64,000 bases of DNA from Marsupella aquatica (Eukaryota > Marchantiophyta). Under the pieces are notes generated by a model that did not search any database, had not been told where the DNA came from, and saw only the letters and a list, made by a program, of their open reading frames with translations. Location of the stretch: assembly GCA_973895155.1 (NCBI GenBank), contig OZ316891.1, positions 17,422,001 through 17,486,000 of the forward strand, in the 5' to 3' direction. The position numbers were made by a program, and so were the translations under genes. Position 1 is the first letter of the stretch. Every line of letters begins with the position of its first letter. Below are positions 23,601 to 34,526 of this stretch, piece after piece.

Positions 23601-26600
23601 CTGACTTTGTGCAAATTTGTTTTCCTTTCTTTGATTTCCCAGCGAACATACAGAGTTTGCTCTATGTGGTGGTGACGAGCCCAAATTGTTGTCATGATTG
23701 ATTTGTAAATCAGATTCCTAGTGTGTACGGGAAGCAAGGGGGGCAACTTCTTGCAGTAGCATTGCTAGTTGTTGGACGTACCTACATTTCGGACCGAATT
23801 GCTGACCTGAATGGTACGGTGACAGTTCCTTTGATATCGATGCGATCGCGATCAAATTGCCATCTTGGATAAATCAATGCTAGCTTCTTTTGAGTCGAGA
23901 TGCTTTTAGTGAGGTTGATCTGTTGAAAGTTGCCGTAGTGATATAGGTTGATCTTTAAAGTGCTGCGTCACATGTAGTGTTGATGACATGGTAACAAAAA
24001 GCATAGGATAGGAATGAATGCGAATTTTAACATGCTTGTGTTTACAGGGACAAGCGTGAAATATTTGTTGGAACAGGACAAGGCAGCGTTTATTCGATTG
24101 ACAGGTATCAGTGTGCTGCAGAGTGCTGCCTCTTCAGTTGTGGCCCCAACTTTAAGGTTGGCTCACTTCCCTTCAATCTATAGCCGTTCAAGAGTTGTTA
24201 AAAGAAGGAATGGGTCAATAAGTTTGATCATTCGGCCAGCTGGATAACGGGTCTCATCTTAACGTGCTCGCCCTTGACACTCGTGGAGTTTGGAAGGATT
24301 TGATGTGAAGCTGCCGTAAAATTAGATACGCTTAAATCTTTGCAAACAAATATCTGCCTCCTCAGGAAAATGTAGGGTTAGGCGATATACTATATGTACA
24401 AACACCCATATCGTGTTGCTTGCTGTCTAATCAATCGATAATACTCTTAACGGGTGAAATGTTGCGGCGCTTGAAGTAGTCAAGCAAAGCTGTTATTGCT
24501 AAAGAAGAAGTGAAGCCGAGTATGATTTTGTTTGATCCATCTAGAATCCAGTGTGTTGGTGCCTACTGAGTTGAAAATCAGATGAGAAGAAGGCTAATAT
24601 TCCGTATAGGCTATGAATTCATTTAACACAACTCCTTGTCTCAGGCATATGACATCAGTGTTATCTCTCCGCTGGAGATACCGTTTGACAGAATATCTCT
24701 CAAGTTCTTATTTCCAGAACAATGCGTTTTACAAGGTTTGTTCTTGATGTCCTCACGTGAGTATTTTTCCTAGGTAGTTATTTCCCTCGACTTGAAGTTG
24801 TTCAATGACTTTTCATGTAATGGACAATGAAGGAAGACTTGAATAGTTACACAGCAAAAAATAATTATAGAACTTGGATGTCTTGGAATTCCAGGCAGTT
24901 CACTTGGCAGAGGCTCGAGATTATGATGCTGATCAGCGTATAACCATAGATGTAGAGAAGCTATGTAGGGAACTTGCTGGACTCGTCACAGGAATGGTGA
25001 AGCCACTTGTCGATATTGTCTGGTATGTAGTAGTGATTCATCAATCTCACAGCGGTTCGTCTCTGGTGGTCCTTTTTATTAGTCAGAAGCTGCAGATCTA
25101 GGTTTGATGAATGCAGTCTATATTAATTGCACTCAATTTCTTCCTTACAGTAGAACTCTGATCGCTCTGGCTTGGTCGCGGATCTAGTGCCAAGCTAAGT
25201 CTCTGTAATGTGTAAGGATTTGGGAACAGGTTCCATGACATTGATTCAGAGGTATCCCTCTTCCATTTTGCAGGTTCACGTGGCGCATGGAGTCGCTGAC
25301 TGGTACAAGAGGAGTCACGTTTTTGTATGCGTATATGTTGATTGGCTTGGGATTTTTGAGAGCTATTACTCCCAATTTTGGAGGATTGACAAGCAAACAG
25401 CAGGAGCTTGAGGGATCTTTCAGGTGCACCAAAAGAAATAGCGTTTCCTCATTCCTGTCACTGCTCTCAACATTTTATTCGTTGCCTGGGGCCCTGACAT
25501 AATAGACCAGCTACAAGCTTCGGAGTCTTTTTCTATAAAGCTTAGATTGCGGATTTTCTGTGGAAAAGATTTTTTGAAGAATGAAGGGAACGCTTCTTGA
25601 ACCAGAAATAGGAGCAGGCTCCATGTCCTCGCTTCAGATTCTAGTTTTTACAATTTTCTACAAGAGCGGGCACTTGAAGGCTAATGGTTGGGTCACTTGG
25701 TTCTACTCTGGCAGATACATGCATTCAAGACTTCGAGCACATGCAGAGTCGATAGCGTTCTTTGGTGGAGGAGCTCGAGAACAAGCTGTAAGATTAATCT
25801 ACGCACCCTCCCTGTCACTTCCCCTGTAGTTTGAAGGTTGAGGCTCGCTTGAGCTTTATTGTGTATGGTGCAACATAATGTCTTCTATGAGATGATGTGA
25901 AGCAATTGAAGGCGTACTGTGCAGGTCATAGAACGACGCTTCAAGCAGCTTCTTGATCACTCTCATGTACTATTGAAGAAACAGTGGTTGTTCGGTATTG
26001 CTGATGAGTTTATAACCAAGCAGTTGCCTCACAACGTTACCTGGGGGTTAAGTCTATTGTATGCAGTAGAGCACAGTGGTGACCGCTCTTTGACAAGTGT
26101 ACAAGGTATGCATTAGGTGGACCATCCTCATTAAGTAAATCAGTTATGGGATTTTCCAATATGTTCCATCTACCTAGAGCAAAAAATGATAACGAACCCC
26201 AGGCCATGTCCATGAGTTTCAGACTTGACCAAGCCTTCATTTACAATGTCTTTAACACATTGTTGGGTTTGCAGGGGCGCTAGCACATGACCTTCGATTC
26301 CTTGCGTCTGTGGTATCTCAAAGCTTTCTTGCGTTTGGTGATATTCTGGAGTTGTATAGGAAGTTTTTGGAGCTTTCAGGTGGTATTGCTAGGGTTTCTG
26401 AACTTGATGAGCTGCTGAAGGCTGCACATGCAGGTATGTTCTTTCCTTTCTGTGGTGTTTGCAAACCATGGTCGGCCTACTAATGTGGTCTTTGCCTTTG
26501 GAGTGTCTCACCAGTAGTTTTCTGATTGATATTCACCAAGTAGTATCTATAGGTCCCATGGCGTACGACTATGGAAGCGGAAATGATATTATGCAAATAC

Positions 26601-28711
26601 AGTACATGATGTCATAAATGGACACTTTTCACACAAATAGGAGCTCATTTTCTCAAGCAATACGTTCGTGCCATGGCTCACAGATAAAGGACTAAGGAGT
26701 CAAAAGTCAATCAAGCTGGATCCACTTCAACTGATTGAGCAACAGAGGAAGGCATGTGTGAGCGGTCATGGTATTTTGTTCTCCGAGGTGGATATTGTAA
26801 CTCCGACACAGAAATTGCTAGCTCGGAATTTGAGTTACCAAGTGGATTCTGGCCAAAGCTTGCTGGTGACAGGTAATTCAACATCTCATAACGTGAATCT
26901 GAAGACATTTACGTGGAACTTTTTGGGTCTTTTGGCAAAGCAAAAGCCCTTTTGTTCTTCTTGTATGTTGTTCACTCTTCTGCAAGTGCAACAGTGGTCA
27001 TATATTATTCAACAAGCATTGCAACCTCGTATTAGAAGGCTGGTGCATCTTTGACTGCGTAAAGTTCCTATTTCTGTATGACCAGCTTCTTGCTTATGCT
27101 TTCCGTAGTTAATCTGAATATTTACTTCGTATTGTATGGTGAGTGCTGAAGAATCGTTTCTGGCAGGTCCCAATGGGAGTGGCAAGACTTCTCTTTTCCG
27201 GGTCTTAGGTGGATTGTGGCCTCATGCATCTGGTACTATTACAATGCCTTCGGGAGAAACTGATGGACGGATTGAATCGGGATTGAGCCGTGATATTTTC
27301 TATATTCCTCAACGCCCCTACAGTGCTATTGGAACTCTTCGAGACCAGATTATATACCCCCTCTCCTTGGCTGACGCAACTATTAAAATTGTGCGAGAGG
27401 CTGAGCAACTTCAACTTGATAGTGGTAATTCTCACAAATGGTTACTGAGATGGAAAAGTCATACATTTTTTTTCCTCTTTCTGGTGTGGCAGTATGTTTT
27501 AGAGCGTAGGGTCCTTGTTAAATTCTCGCTTGCTTTGACTCCGTTACATAGATTTTAATGTGCTCTTAAATGCCTTCCGTCAGATTTGCTGGATAACGAG
27601 GAATATAATAAAGCTTTGCGAGACACATCCTCGAAAGCAGCATTGGAGATGTTAGACGAGAAGTTGTGCTCCATTCTGGAGGATGTTAGGCTGGTCTACT
27701 TACTTAATCGTGAAGGAGGGTGGGATACTACAGCCAATTGGGAGGATATGCTTTCATTGGGGGAACAGCAGAGACTTGGCATGGTAAGTGTCGCAGTAGG
27801 TATAAGCCTTTTGAATGTGGGTACCATTTCTTTAATGTTGCGCTAGAAAAGCAATACATGGAAGTCCGCCTCATCATAACATGTTTTTCGTTTGACTCCA
27901 GGCCCGACTGTTTTTCCATCATCCGAAATTCGGCATTCTGGATGAGTGTACAAAGTGAGTATCTTAGACCAATACACATGCACCACATTTCTGCACTGTT
28001 GAAATCCACAACATGAATGATGTACTGAAGTATCGACGTTTGTTTGATGCCCTTGAGTCCCCTTCGGTCATTGCGCTATGTGAAGGCTTGAATTTGTGTT
28101 ATTCGTGCGACATCTAGATCGCCTCTTGCTTTTATAAAATTTCTCCTCGATTTCGCAACCTGTTTGGTGTCATTCATATGTTGTAAAGTCACATGTGCTC
28201 GTTACAGTGATGTTGGTACAAGGCGGGACTTGGGGGTGGACCCTTTTTCAGTCTGCTGCCAACATAGCTGCTGGATTGTTGATGCCAACTGACGACTTTT
28301 TAAAATGACCCCTTCTAATTGCAGTGCTACAAGCGTGGACGTTGAAGAGGGCCTGTACAAACGAGCTCAGGCTCTTGGGATAACAGTCGTTACAATTTCG
28401 CAGGTGATGTCGAGCGCCTTTGCGTTGGAATGAGAGCATGTGATTTCTTGTTCATTAAAGTTCATTAAAGTTGTATTCAGATGTATAGGCCATTTGACAT
28501 TTGAGAATCTCATGCCTCGCAGTGAGGATACCAAGTTGGACTGGATCTCAATGCCGCGTCTTCAGGACTTTTCATATCGGAGTGTTTGAGACTGATGATT
28601 CGCTTTCTGTTAATGCTGCAGCGTCCAGCACTCATACCTTATCATTCCAAAGAGTTGCGGCTGATTAATGGTGAAGGGGACTGGGAGCTACGATCAATCA
28701 AGTCTACCTAA
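17629..28711 (+). CDS. PXA1: full-size peroxisomal ABC transporter, ABCD family (PXA1/CTS/PED3 type)
   Basis: Imports fatty acyl-CoAs and hormone precursors into peroxisomes for beta-oxidation. 25 exons were read: 17629-17693, 18064-18349, 18588-18812, 19132-19329, 19456-19910, 20287-20425, 20542-20620, 21189-21427, 21713-22021, 22196-22384, 23430-23591, 23714-23813, 24048-24156, 24645-24735, 24895-25022, 25274-25423, 25715-25787, 25925-26105, 26275-26433, 26684-26872, 27167-27424, 27584-27783, 27902-27954, 28325-28403, 28622-28711. They sum to 4206 nt, or 1401 aa (family about 1340). Two TM-NBD halves are fused. First NBD: Walker [44 protein letters not shown]. Second [47 protein letters not shown]. 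The ABCD loops [22 protein letters not shown] and [16 protein letters not shown] are present. The junction at 22021/22196 and the acceptor at 26684 were chosen to hold frame. No stop or frameshift was found. Confidence 0.95.
22385..23429 (+). other. 1.05-kb intron between the two halves of the ABCD transporter
   Basis: The longest intron of the gene. It lies in the linker between the first nucleotide-binding domain and the second membrane domain. No domain-bearing reading frame was found in it on either strand. Confidence 0.6.
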
Positions 28712-29578
28712 GTCAGGGAGGGTGGATATCGATTGAGCAAAACCAACTTGGTGCCGACCATTCGAAGCAACACATGGCAGGGGAGCATGAAAGGGCTCAT
28801 CTGTCATTTGCATTTGGTCTTCCGATCAGATATGGCATTGCGGAGTTTTTACCTTCGGGTCCATTGCATCATTCCACTCATTGGTGTAAAAAGAGAAAAC
28901 CGTTATTGAACTCAAACGGCACTACTTGCCATTCTTTAGCTGTAATTAAAGTCTTTGGTTCCATAGCGCATTTATTCCCAATTCTTTTGGGGCGGAATTG
29001 GCTTTAATTCCAACATGTAACCTTCTAGAGCAGATGTACTCTTAACACGGAAGTCCCTTGCAATACGAGGCAGATGTCACGGGTTCCATGTAATTGACCA
29101 AGAGTACTTTCTCCAAGGTGCTCACTCCTTTCCATATTTTGATTAAGCTAGAGAAGCCTGTATCCTCCCTGTCTCCAATCAATTGAGGCTTGTCCGGTAG
29201 ATTTTGAGCTATGTATAAGCGAGAATTTCAGAAGCTTTGAGAACCGGCAATCTAGAATTCTCTCATGCAGTAATCATTATTTATATCTTTGATGACAAGT
29301 GTACAGCAACCAGCTAATTAGAAGGAACCAAATGTGTTCTGGAATGGTAGGTGATGATGCCAGCTGGAGTAATGAATCAGGATTGTGGAGGGAGTATAAC
29401 TCCACAACACTGGTGTAAGGCTGGCCCAGTAATTGACCCCTTATTTTCATGATTGAGGGAGTTGGATGCCCGAGTGTTGCCCTTCTGCATTGTCTGTTGA
29501 GATTTCCGAGGTACACTGCAAGCTTTCTATTGGTATGTCAATGAGGGAAGGTATTTTCAAACCTTCCAGGTTCTGGTT
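28712..29578. other. 3' flank of the transporter gene
   Basis: 3' UTR and intergenic DNA. No clear AATAAA stands close to the stop; AATTAAAG-type sequences occur near 28945. No gene seen. Confidence 0.4.
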
Positions 29579-29788
29579 GATTGTGCGGGCTGTGCCTTGA
29601 ATTCCACAATTTATAGTTTCAAGCAGGACGGACCACCAAATGTGCCAGCAACTTTAGCAGAGGCAATGAATACCGAATTCTAGGATTGTGCAGGCTGTGA
29701 GTTGAATCCACAATTTACAGTTTTAAGCAGGACGAACCACCAAATGTGCTAGCTACTGTTGCAGAGGCATGTCTACCGAATTCCAGGC
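29579..29788. repeat. 105-bp tandem duplication
   Basis: 29579-29683 and 29684-29788 share GATTGTGC, GGCTGTG, CCACAATTTA, AGCAGGACG and ACCACCAAATGTGC with scattered differences (roughly 80-85 percent by eye). The second copy leads without a break into the reading frame described next. Confidence 0.85.
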
Positions 29789-30075
29789 ATGGCGCACAAC
29801 TATACAGGGCAGTCGGTAGAGGCTTGCATTTCAATTTTCCAAGCATGGTGCAACATCGGAAGGCGTACGCTGAAGAGGCAGGCATACCACATTGAAAAGT
29901 TTTGCGAAAGACATCCAATGAAATTACAGATGAATATGACTGGGTTAATTTTAATGATGAACGAATCCAAGATGCTCATAACAAATTACGCCGAGTGGTT
30001 CTTGACAAGGGACTGCAGCTCAGGCAGAGCAGCACAATAGAAGAATGGATTAAAGATATGCTTTTACATTACTGA
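29735..30075 (+). pseudogene. remnant of an unidentified protein gene with in-frame TGA
   Basis: One plus-strand frame reads FKQDEPPNVLATVAEACLPN, then LYRAVGRGLHFNFPSMV and HRKAYAEEAGIPH. It then meets TGA, and continues KVLRKTSNEITDEYDWVNFN, DERIQDAHNKLRRVVLDKG and STIEEWIKDMLLHY to a TGA at about 30073. The composition is that of a normal soluble protein, unlike the surrounding intergenic DNA. The first duplicated unit upstream carries a matching piece (QDGPPNVPATLAEA). I do not recognise the family. It may be the last exon of a decayed or partly duplicated gene, or an intron may skip the TGA. It lies tail-to-tail with the PPR gene. Confidence 0.45.
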
Positions 30076-30606
30076 CTTAAACTTACAAGTAGCATCTGAT
30101 GTTCGAGTATGGGAGTGTTCGACCCATTCTCTTGTGTGAATACGAATTTCAAAAGATGTCATTTCCAGAATTGTATAAATCTTTCCATCTTGACCATATC
30201 TAGGCACACAACAGCTCCTGCCCAAAAGCTTCTCTTCTGGTTCGTTGTTGCTATCCAGCCTTTTCCTCTGTTTGATAGGCTATGTCTAATCATGGGCACT
30301 CAAGTTTCTATTTATCTTTGTGATTGACCTCTCCCATGCTTGGCAATTCATCATTAATCCTGGCTTCTCCATCACTTCGACGCTGTCTGCCGTCTCTGGA
30401 GCACACCATATGTAGAAAAGCTTCCAAATATCAGCAATCCACGAAATCTGCTAAATACGAACACTACCAGACACTTCGCAGGTACCAACAACTACACGAA
30501 CGCCTCCGATGAGAACCTCGAGTCCTGCGCTTGCTATAAGTGGGAATGTCAATTACTGGCATACACCCTGCTTCCTTTCCTCTCATGCTTATCACGCAGT
30601 GCAGGA

Positions 30607-32336
30607 TCAACTTCCAAATTTTACCTCTAAAGGTTGATTTTTTACCTCCACACGTTTTCCTTTTACGTAGCGGACTTCTACAATTGCAGTTTGCCTTTCA
30701 AGAAGAGCTTGTGCAACCGCGTCGTAACCAAAATGTTCGTACGCTCGTACCACTTTCTGCATAGTACCTGAGTCAGGTTTGACCTGAAGCTCGTCCATGT
30801 CCACCCACACCTTCAATCGAAGATTTGCATCCAGTGAGCAAACAAGTCTACAATATTATTGTGTTACTCCTTGCCAATTCTGTTTAAGTAACAACCCTTG
30901 CAATTTCCAATGATGGGGGTAGACGATTGTGCGCGTTTACATTGAAACGGTAGTCGTGTTGCTAAGCAAGACAGCGACAAAGACTGAAAGGACTTACCTT
31001 TAGTATCTCCTTTTTTTTGTCATATCGATCGTACATAGCGATCATTTGTGCAAACATAGTTCGTGGTATGCAATCCCCGTTATCGTTGAGCAGCTTCTCC
31101 CATAAAACCTCTGCTTCCTCAATCCTTCCCTCATGATCAAAGGCTTCCAAAAGGAGCTGATACGTTGCGAGTGTCTTTCCTAGACCTTTATCTAACATCC
31201 ACTTAGAAACCTGCAGTTTACGCCAAGAAAATAAGATCACTAGACCCAGATATAACCCAGAGCAACATCGTTTTGCCATCACCGTGCCACTGCCCGCGTT
31301 TAAATTTAAGAAAGAATGGTCTAAAACCTGAATTATCCGCCGCCACTCTTCTTGGTCTTTCCACGTCTTCAGAGCTTTCTTGACAGCAATAAGAGGAAAC
31401 TCTAGATCCCAAGCAATCCAGGCATCCAGCGCCCCATACACCTCCTCCTTTGTATTGGATAATTTTGCCACCTTCGGTAACGAATTGCAAGTCTGTCAGC
31501 TAACCATGTTTGACTTCTTTCATTACTGAGGTATTATGGACATTAACGTCTTATACGGAATGGCTCACCAGAATGCAAAAGCTGCTATGATATAAGGTTG
31601 CTTCCTACGTTGATGTCAGCAGCCTTCACTTACCAGATCAACTAGCTTCTCTGACCTGGCAACAGATCCTCTTTTTGTTTTAGTTTTCCACACTCGAGGA
31701 GTCTTTGGGCGAGGACCTCCGCCAGCAAATACATCCCTTGCAGCAATTCAAACTGCATCAGCGTTCAACTACGAAACATGCAATACTCTGTGATAAATCC
31801 AAGCGGAAAAATCCACACAATAATGTCATCTCATGCGCAAGCATTTTATTTGTCAATGTGAATCAAAACAACGTAGATATAAAACGCTCACAAATCTTGA
31901 ATCTGCCGAATTTATGTGAAGTGGATGCGACCAGGACCGTGAAGCACCAAACCTAGAACCCTAAACCTTGACCTCTGAATGTGACCCTTGAGCGACCTAT
32001 GGTAAACAGAAAACCTTCCATCCCAACACTCGACAACAAAGTATAAGCACATTTGAGAGCAACTCACAAGCGGGGCGCGCTAGCTGGAGACGTGTGGGTC
32101 GGATTGCGGTGCCTGTCTGTGAAACTAGAGTTTTCCTTTCTCGCCTGTAAGGCTATGGCTGAGCTGTAGTACTCAGCTGCTGAAAACGAAGATGATGACG
32201 ATGACGATGGCACCAATGGCTTCACCAGCAAACTACTCACCGCCGATCTGACTTTAACGTTTCGGAGACCCGCTGAAATCCTGATCATTGCGGCAGTTGA
32301 CTGCGTTGCTGGGCAACTCAAGCAATTGAGAAGCAT
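30607..32336 (-). CDS. organelle-targeted pentatricopeptide repeat protein (At4g18975-like)
   Basis: Probable plastid or mitochondrial RNA-binding protein of the small P-type PPR group that includes Arabidopsis At4g18975 (from memory; no search). Five exons on the minus strand: 32336-32068, 31736-31634, 31492-31328, 31210-30998, 30810-30607. They sum to 954 nt, or 317 aa, all in phase. Residues 1 to about 90 are Ser- and Arg-rich with a Ser run, typical of a transit peptide. Next comes VWKTKTKRGSVARSEKLVDL, then VYGALDAWIAWDLEFPLIAV. PPR-like helices follow: KWMLDKGLGKTLATYQLLLE, GRIEEAEVLWEKLL, MFAQMIAMYDRYDKKKEIL and DMDELQVKPDSGTMQKVVRA. The end VRYVKGKRVEVK matches the family C-terminus. 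It reads away from the repeat island and converges on the transporter gene. Confidence 0.9.
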
Positions 32337-32629
32337 CCCGATGTCTACTTATCACCAACAAGTCACTCCATGCGATTGTTGCAGCTTGTCAACATAATTT
32401 GCTCATCGATACTTCCGTCGCAGACTCGTAGAACGGGAGAACATGAGACGTGGAGTACTCAATTGCCATAACCCATAGCTTGAAACGATTTCTCGCTCTC
32501 GTGTTCCCCACTCCCGACCTGAGGCCCCGACCGCGACAAGCCATGGTACTCCACATTCCACATGGTCGTAAATGGTGACCTGAGTGACTCTAAAAAATCT
32601 CCAAACATGTACTATCTTATTAATGAAGG
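32337..32629 (-). promoter_or_regulatory. upstream region of the PPR gene
   Basis: About 0.3 kb between the PPR start codon and the first repeat of the island. It is richer in GC than the DNA beyond it and should hold the promoter. No specific element is identifiable. Confidence 0.4.
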
Positions 32630-32915
32630 GTAATGCAAAGCTACTTTCAACTCGTGTTGACTAGAGCACAATGCAAAGCTACTTTCAAGGGTTAATAGTC
32701 TATACTGAAGCCTCCTCTTGATAGTAACTCTCAATAGGACAAAAGTTGTCTAGGCTGAAGCCTCTAGACAGACAAAAGTTGTCTAACTTGTCTAGATTGA
32801 AGCCTCTAGACCTTAACTCTCAAGAGGATAAAACTCGTCTAGACTGACGCCTCTACACCCTAACTCTCAATATGACAAAACTGAAAAGTGAAGGTGGACC
32901 AAGAAAAAAGGATGG
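32630..32915. repeat. tandem and dispersed repeat (AATGCAAAGCTAC / GAAGCCTCTAGAC family)
   Basis: Contains AATGCAAAGCTACTTTCAA twice and four variants of GTCTAGACTGAAGCCTCTAG with AACTCTCAA spacers. A related single copy lies in the same orientation at 42610-42720, including the GTGAAGGTGGAC tail. Not recognised as a named family. Confidence 0.7.
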
Positions 32916-33729
32916 GATCACAAATTGACACACTAAATAAGGACAAAACTAAGAGTTACTCTCAGTAAAGACAAAACAGAAGTGAGTGCCAAAAAAAATT
33001 AAGAGTGATGAGGGCAAAGATGTACACCAGCATCTTTGTTTTGCAAGATTATTATTTTTTGTCTTCATTTCTATCTATGTTCAAGAAATGGGTAATCATG
33101 CTAGTATTGCCTTAATGTATATCAAAAACTACAATAAGAGGTCCTGCCACTTTTTAGAGTGGTTGTCTTACCTACTTTAGCGTTGTCTGTGCTAAAGAAG
33201 AATATGAAAGCAAAGCTACAAGAGACAATAGAAAACAAGTCACGGCAAAACCTGGAGGGGGAATCCTTCTTGCTCCTCCACTTGATCCTCCTCAGCCCCT
33301 CCCTTTGATCTTCTCATTGTACTTCAAATACAATCAGTGGTCCAATCCCTGGCCACAATCTTCTTTGTATTCACCCCTGCCCCAATGTACTCCCCATGTG
33401 CCATGCATTGCAAACAGAGTATGCTTGCCCATCCCTTGGTACTCCCACAAAATGAGTACATTGCATGACAACAAATATACTTGGCAAAATTGAATATGTA
33501 TTTGAATGAACAGCTTGTAAATACATTGTCACTAAATATGTTTGAATTTACAAATATGTCAGTGTTTTTGTATATAGTGGTATATAGTTCCTCTGGTTAT
33601 TTTGGTGAACTTGTCATCCATATATGGAACCAACCCACTTTTGTAAATACAAACAAACAGTGACAGTATTGTCAATTAGAACATTGTTTATGGCAAAGTA
33701 CTTAAAAGTTGTCTAAATGAAATAGCAAT

Positions 33730-33850
33730 GGGTTGGGGGCCAACCTCTCTGAGTCAGGGTGGGAGAATGGGTTGGGGGCCAAACTGCTTTGGGTTGGGGT
33801 GGCAGAACAGGTTGGGGGCCAAATTGCTCTGGGTTGGGGTGGCAGGGTTT
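33730..33850. repeat. three tandem units of about 40 bp
   Basis: Each unit carries GGTTGGGGGCCAA, then a CTCTGGGTTGGGGTGGCAG-like half, and is G-rich on the plus strand. The three copies are close but not identical. Confidence 0.9.
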
Positions 33851-33889
33851 AGGGAGCATATATGAGGGACCACTGCATATAACAACATA

Positions 33890-34020
33890 TTTTAAATAAC
33901 ATCATTGTTTGTGTAATGACATCTTTTGCGCAATGGCATCTGAACATCATGTTTTGGGCAACCACCTTTTTGTCTTAATGACATCTTTTATGCAACAACA
34001 TCTCTTACACAACGACATCT
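33890..34020. repeat. degenerate TGACATCTTTT repeat
   Basis: Six or so spaced copies of the motif TAATGACATCTTTT.YGCAA occur about every 20 bp. It is the reverse complement of the core of the degenerate array at 1730-2200. Confidence 0.6.
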
Positions 34021-34211
34021 TCAGTCCAAGGCTTGGGGATTGAACTTGAATATAATAATAATGGTCACCTGAATTATGTAACATTGTACGACTCTCTTTA
34101 AACATACCCATATAAAATACCAAGCCACATACAGTCATAAAATTAATATATACGTATGTATACTCACCCCACACAAGAATCTTATATAATAATACATCTA
34201 CACCACTTATT

Positions 34212-34526
34212 TGTTGAACTATGATGTCCTCCTTGACAATAAGATCATGACTAATTCCATGCACACGTAGTCGACACAATCCAATACGTGGTTCACCTCT
34301 TCTCCAAGGCTACGTCCACACGAACATGAAAACTTTACTTCAAGAGTGATCTCCACACATGAGCTCACTCTCTTTCTCAAGTCACTTCGTTACAATGAGT
34401 AAGCACCACACACAAGTGGCTTACACTAGCCCTGGTATATACAAGGTCACACACGACTAACCTAACCTCAGCTAAGATACTAACTGTGGTTAGCCTAAGT
34501 CACAAGACTAAGAGCAATCCTTAACA
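34212..34526. mobile_element. solo LTR (315 bp) with perfect 5-bp target duplication
   Basis: Begins TGTTGAAC and ends CCTTAACA (TG...CA), and is flanked on both sides by TTATT (34207-34211 and 34527-34531). It shares ATACGTGGTTCACCTC, AAGGCTACGTCCAC-like and GTGGTTAGCCTAA-like blocks with the elements at 37798-38148 and 56680-56992. No internal retrotransposon domain is nearby, as expected after LTR-LTR recombination. Confidence 0.8.
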
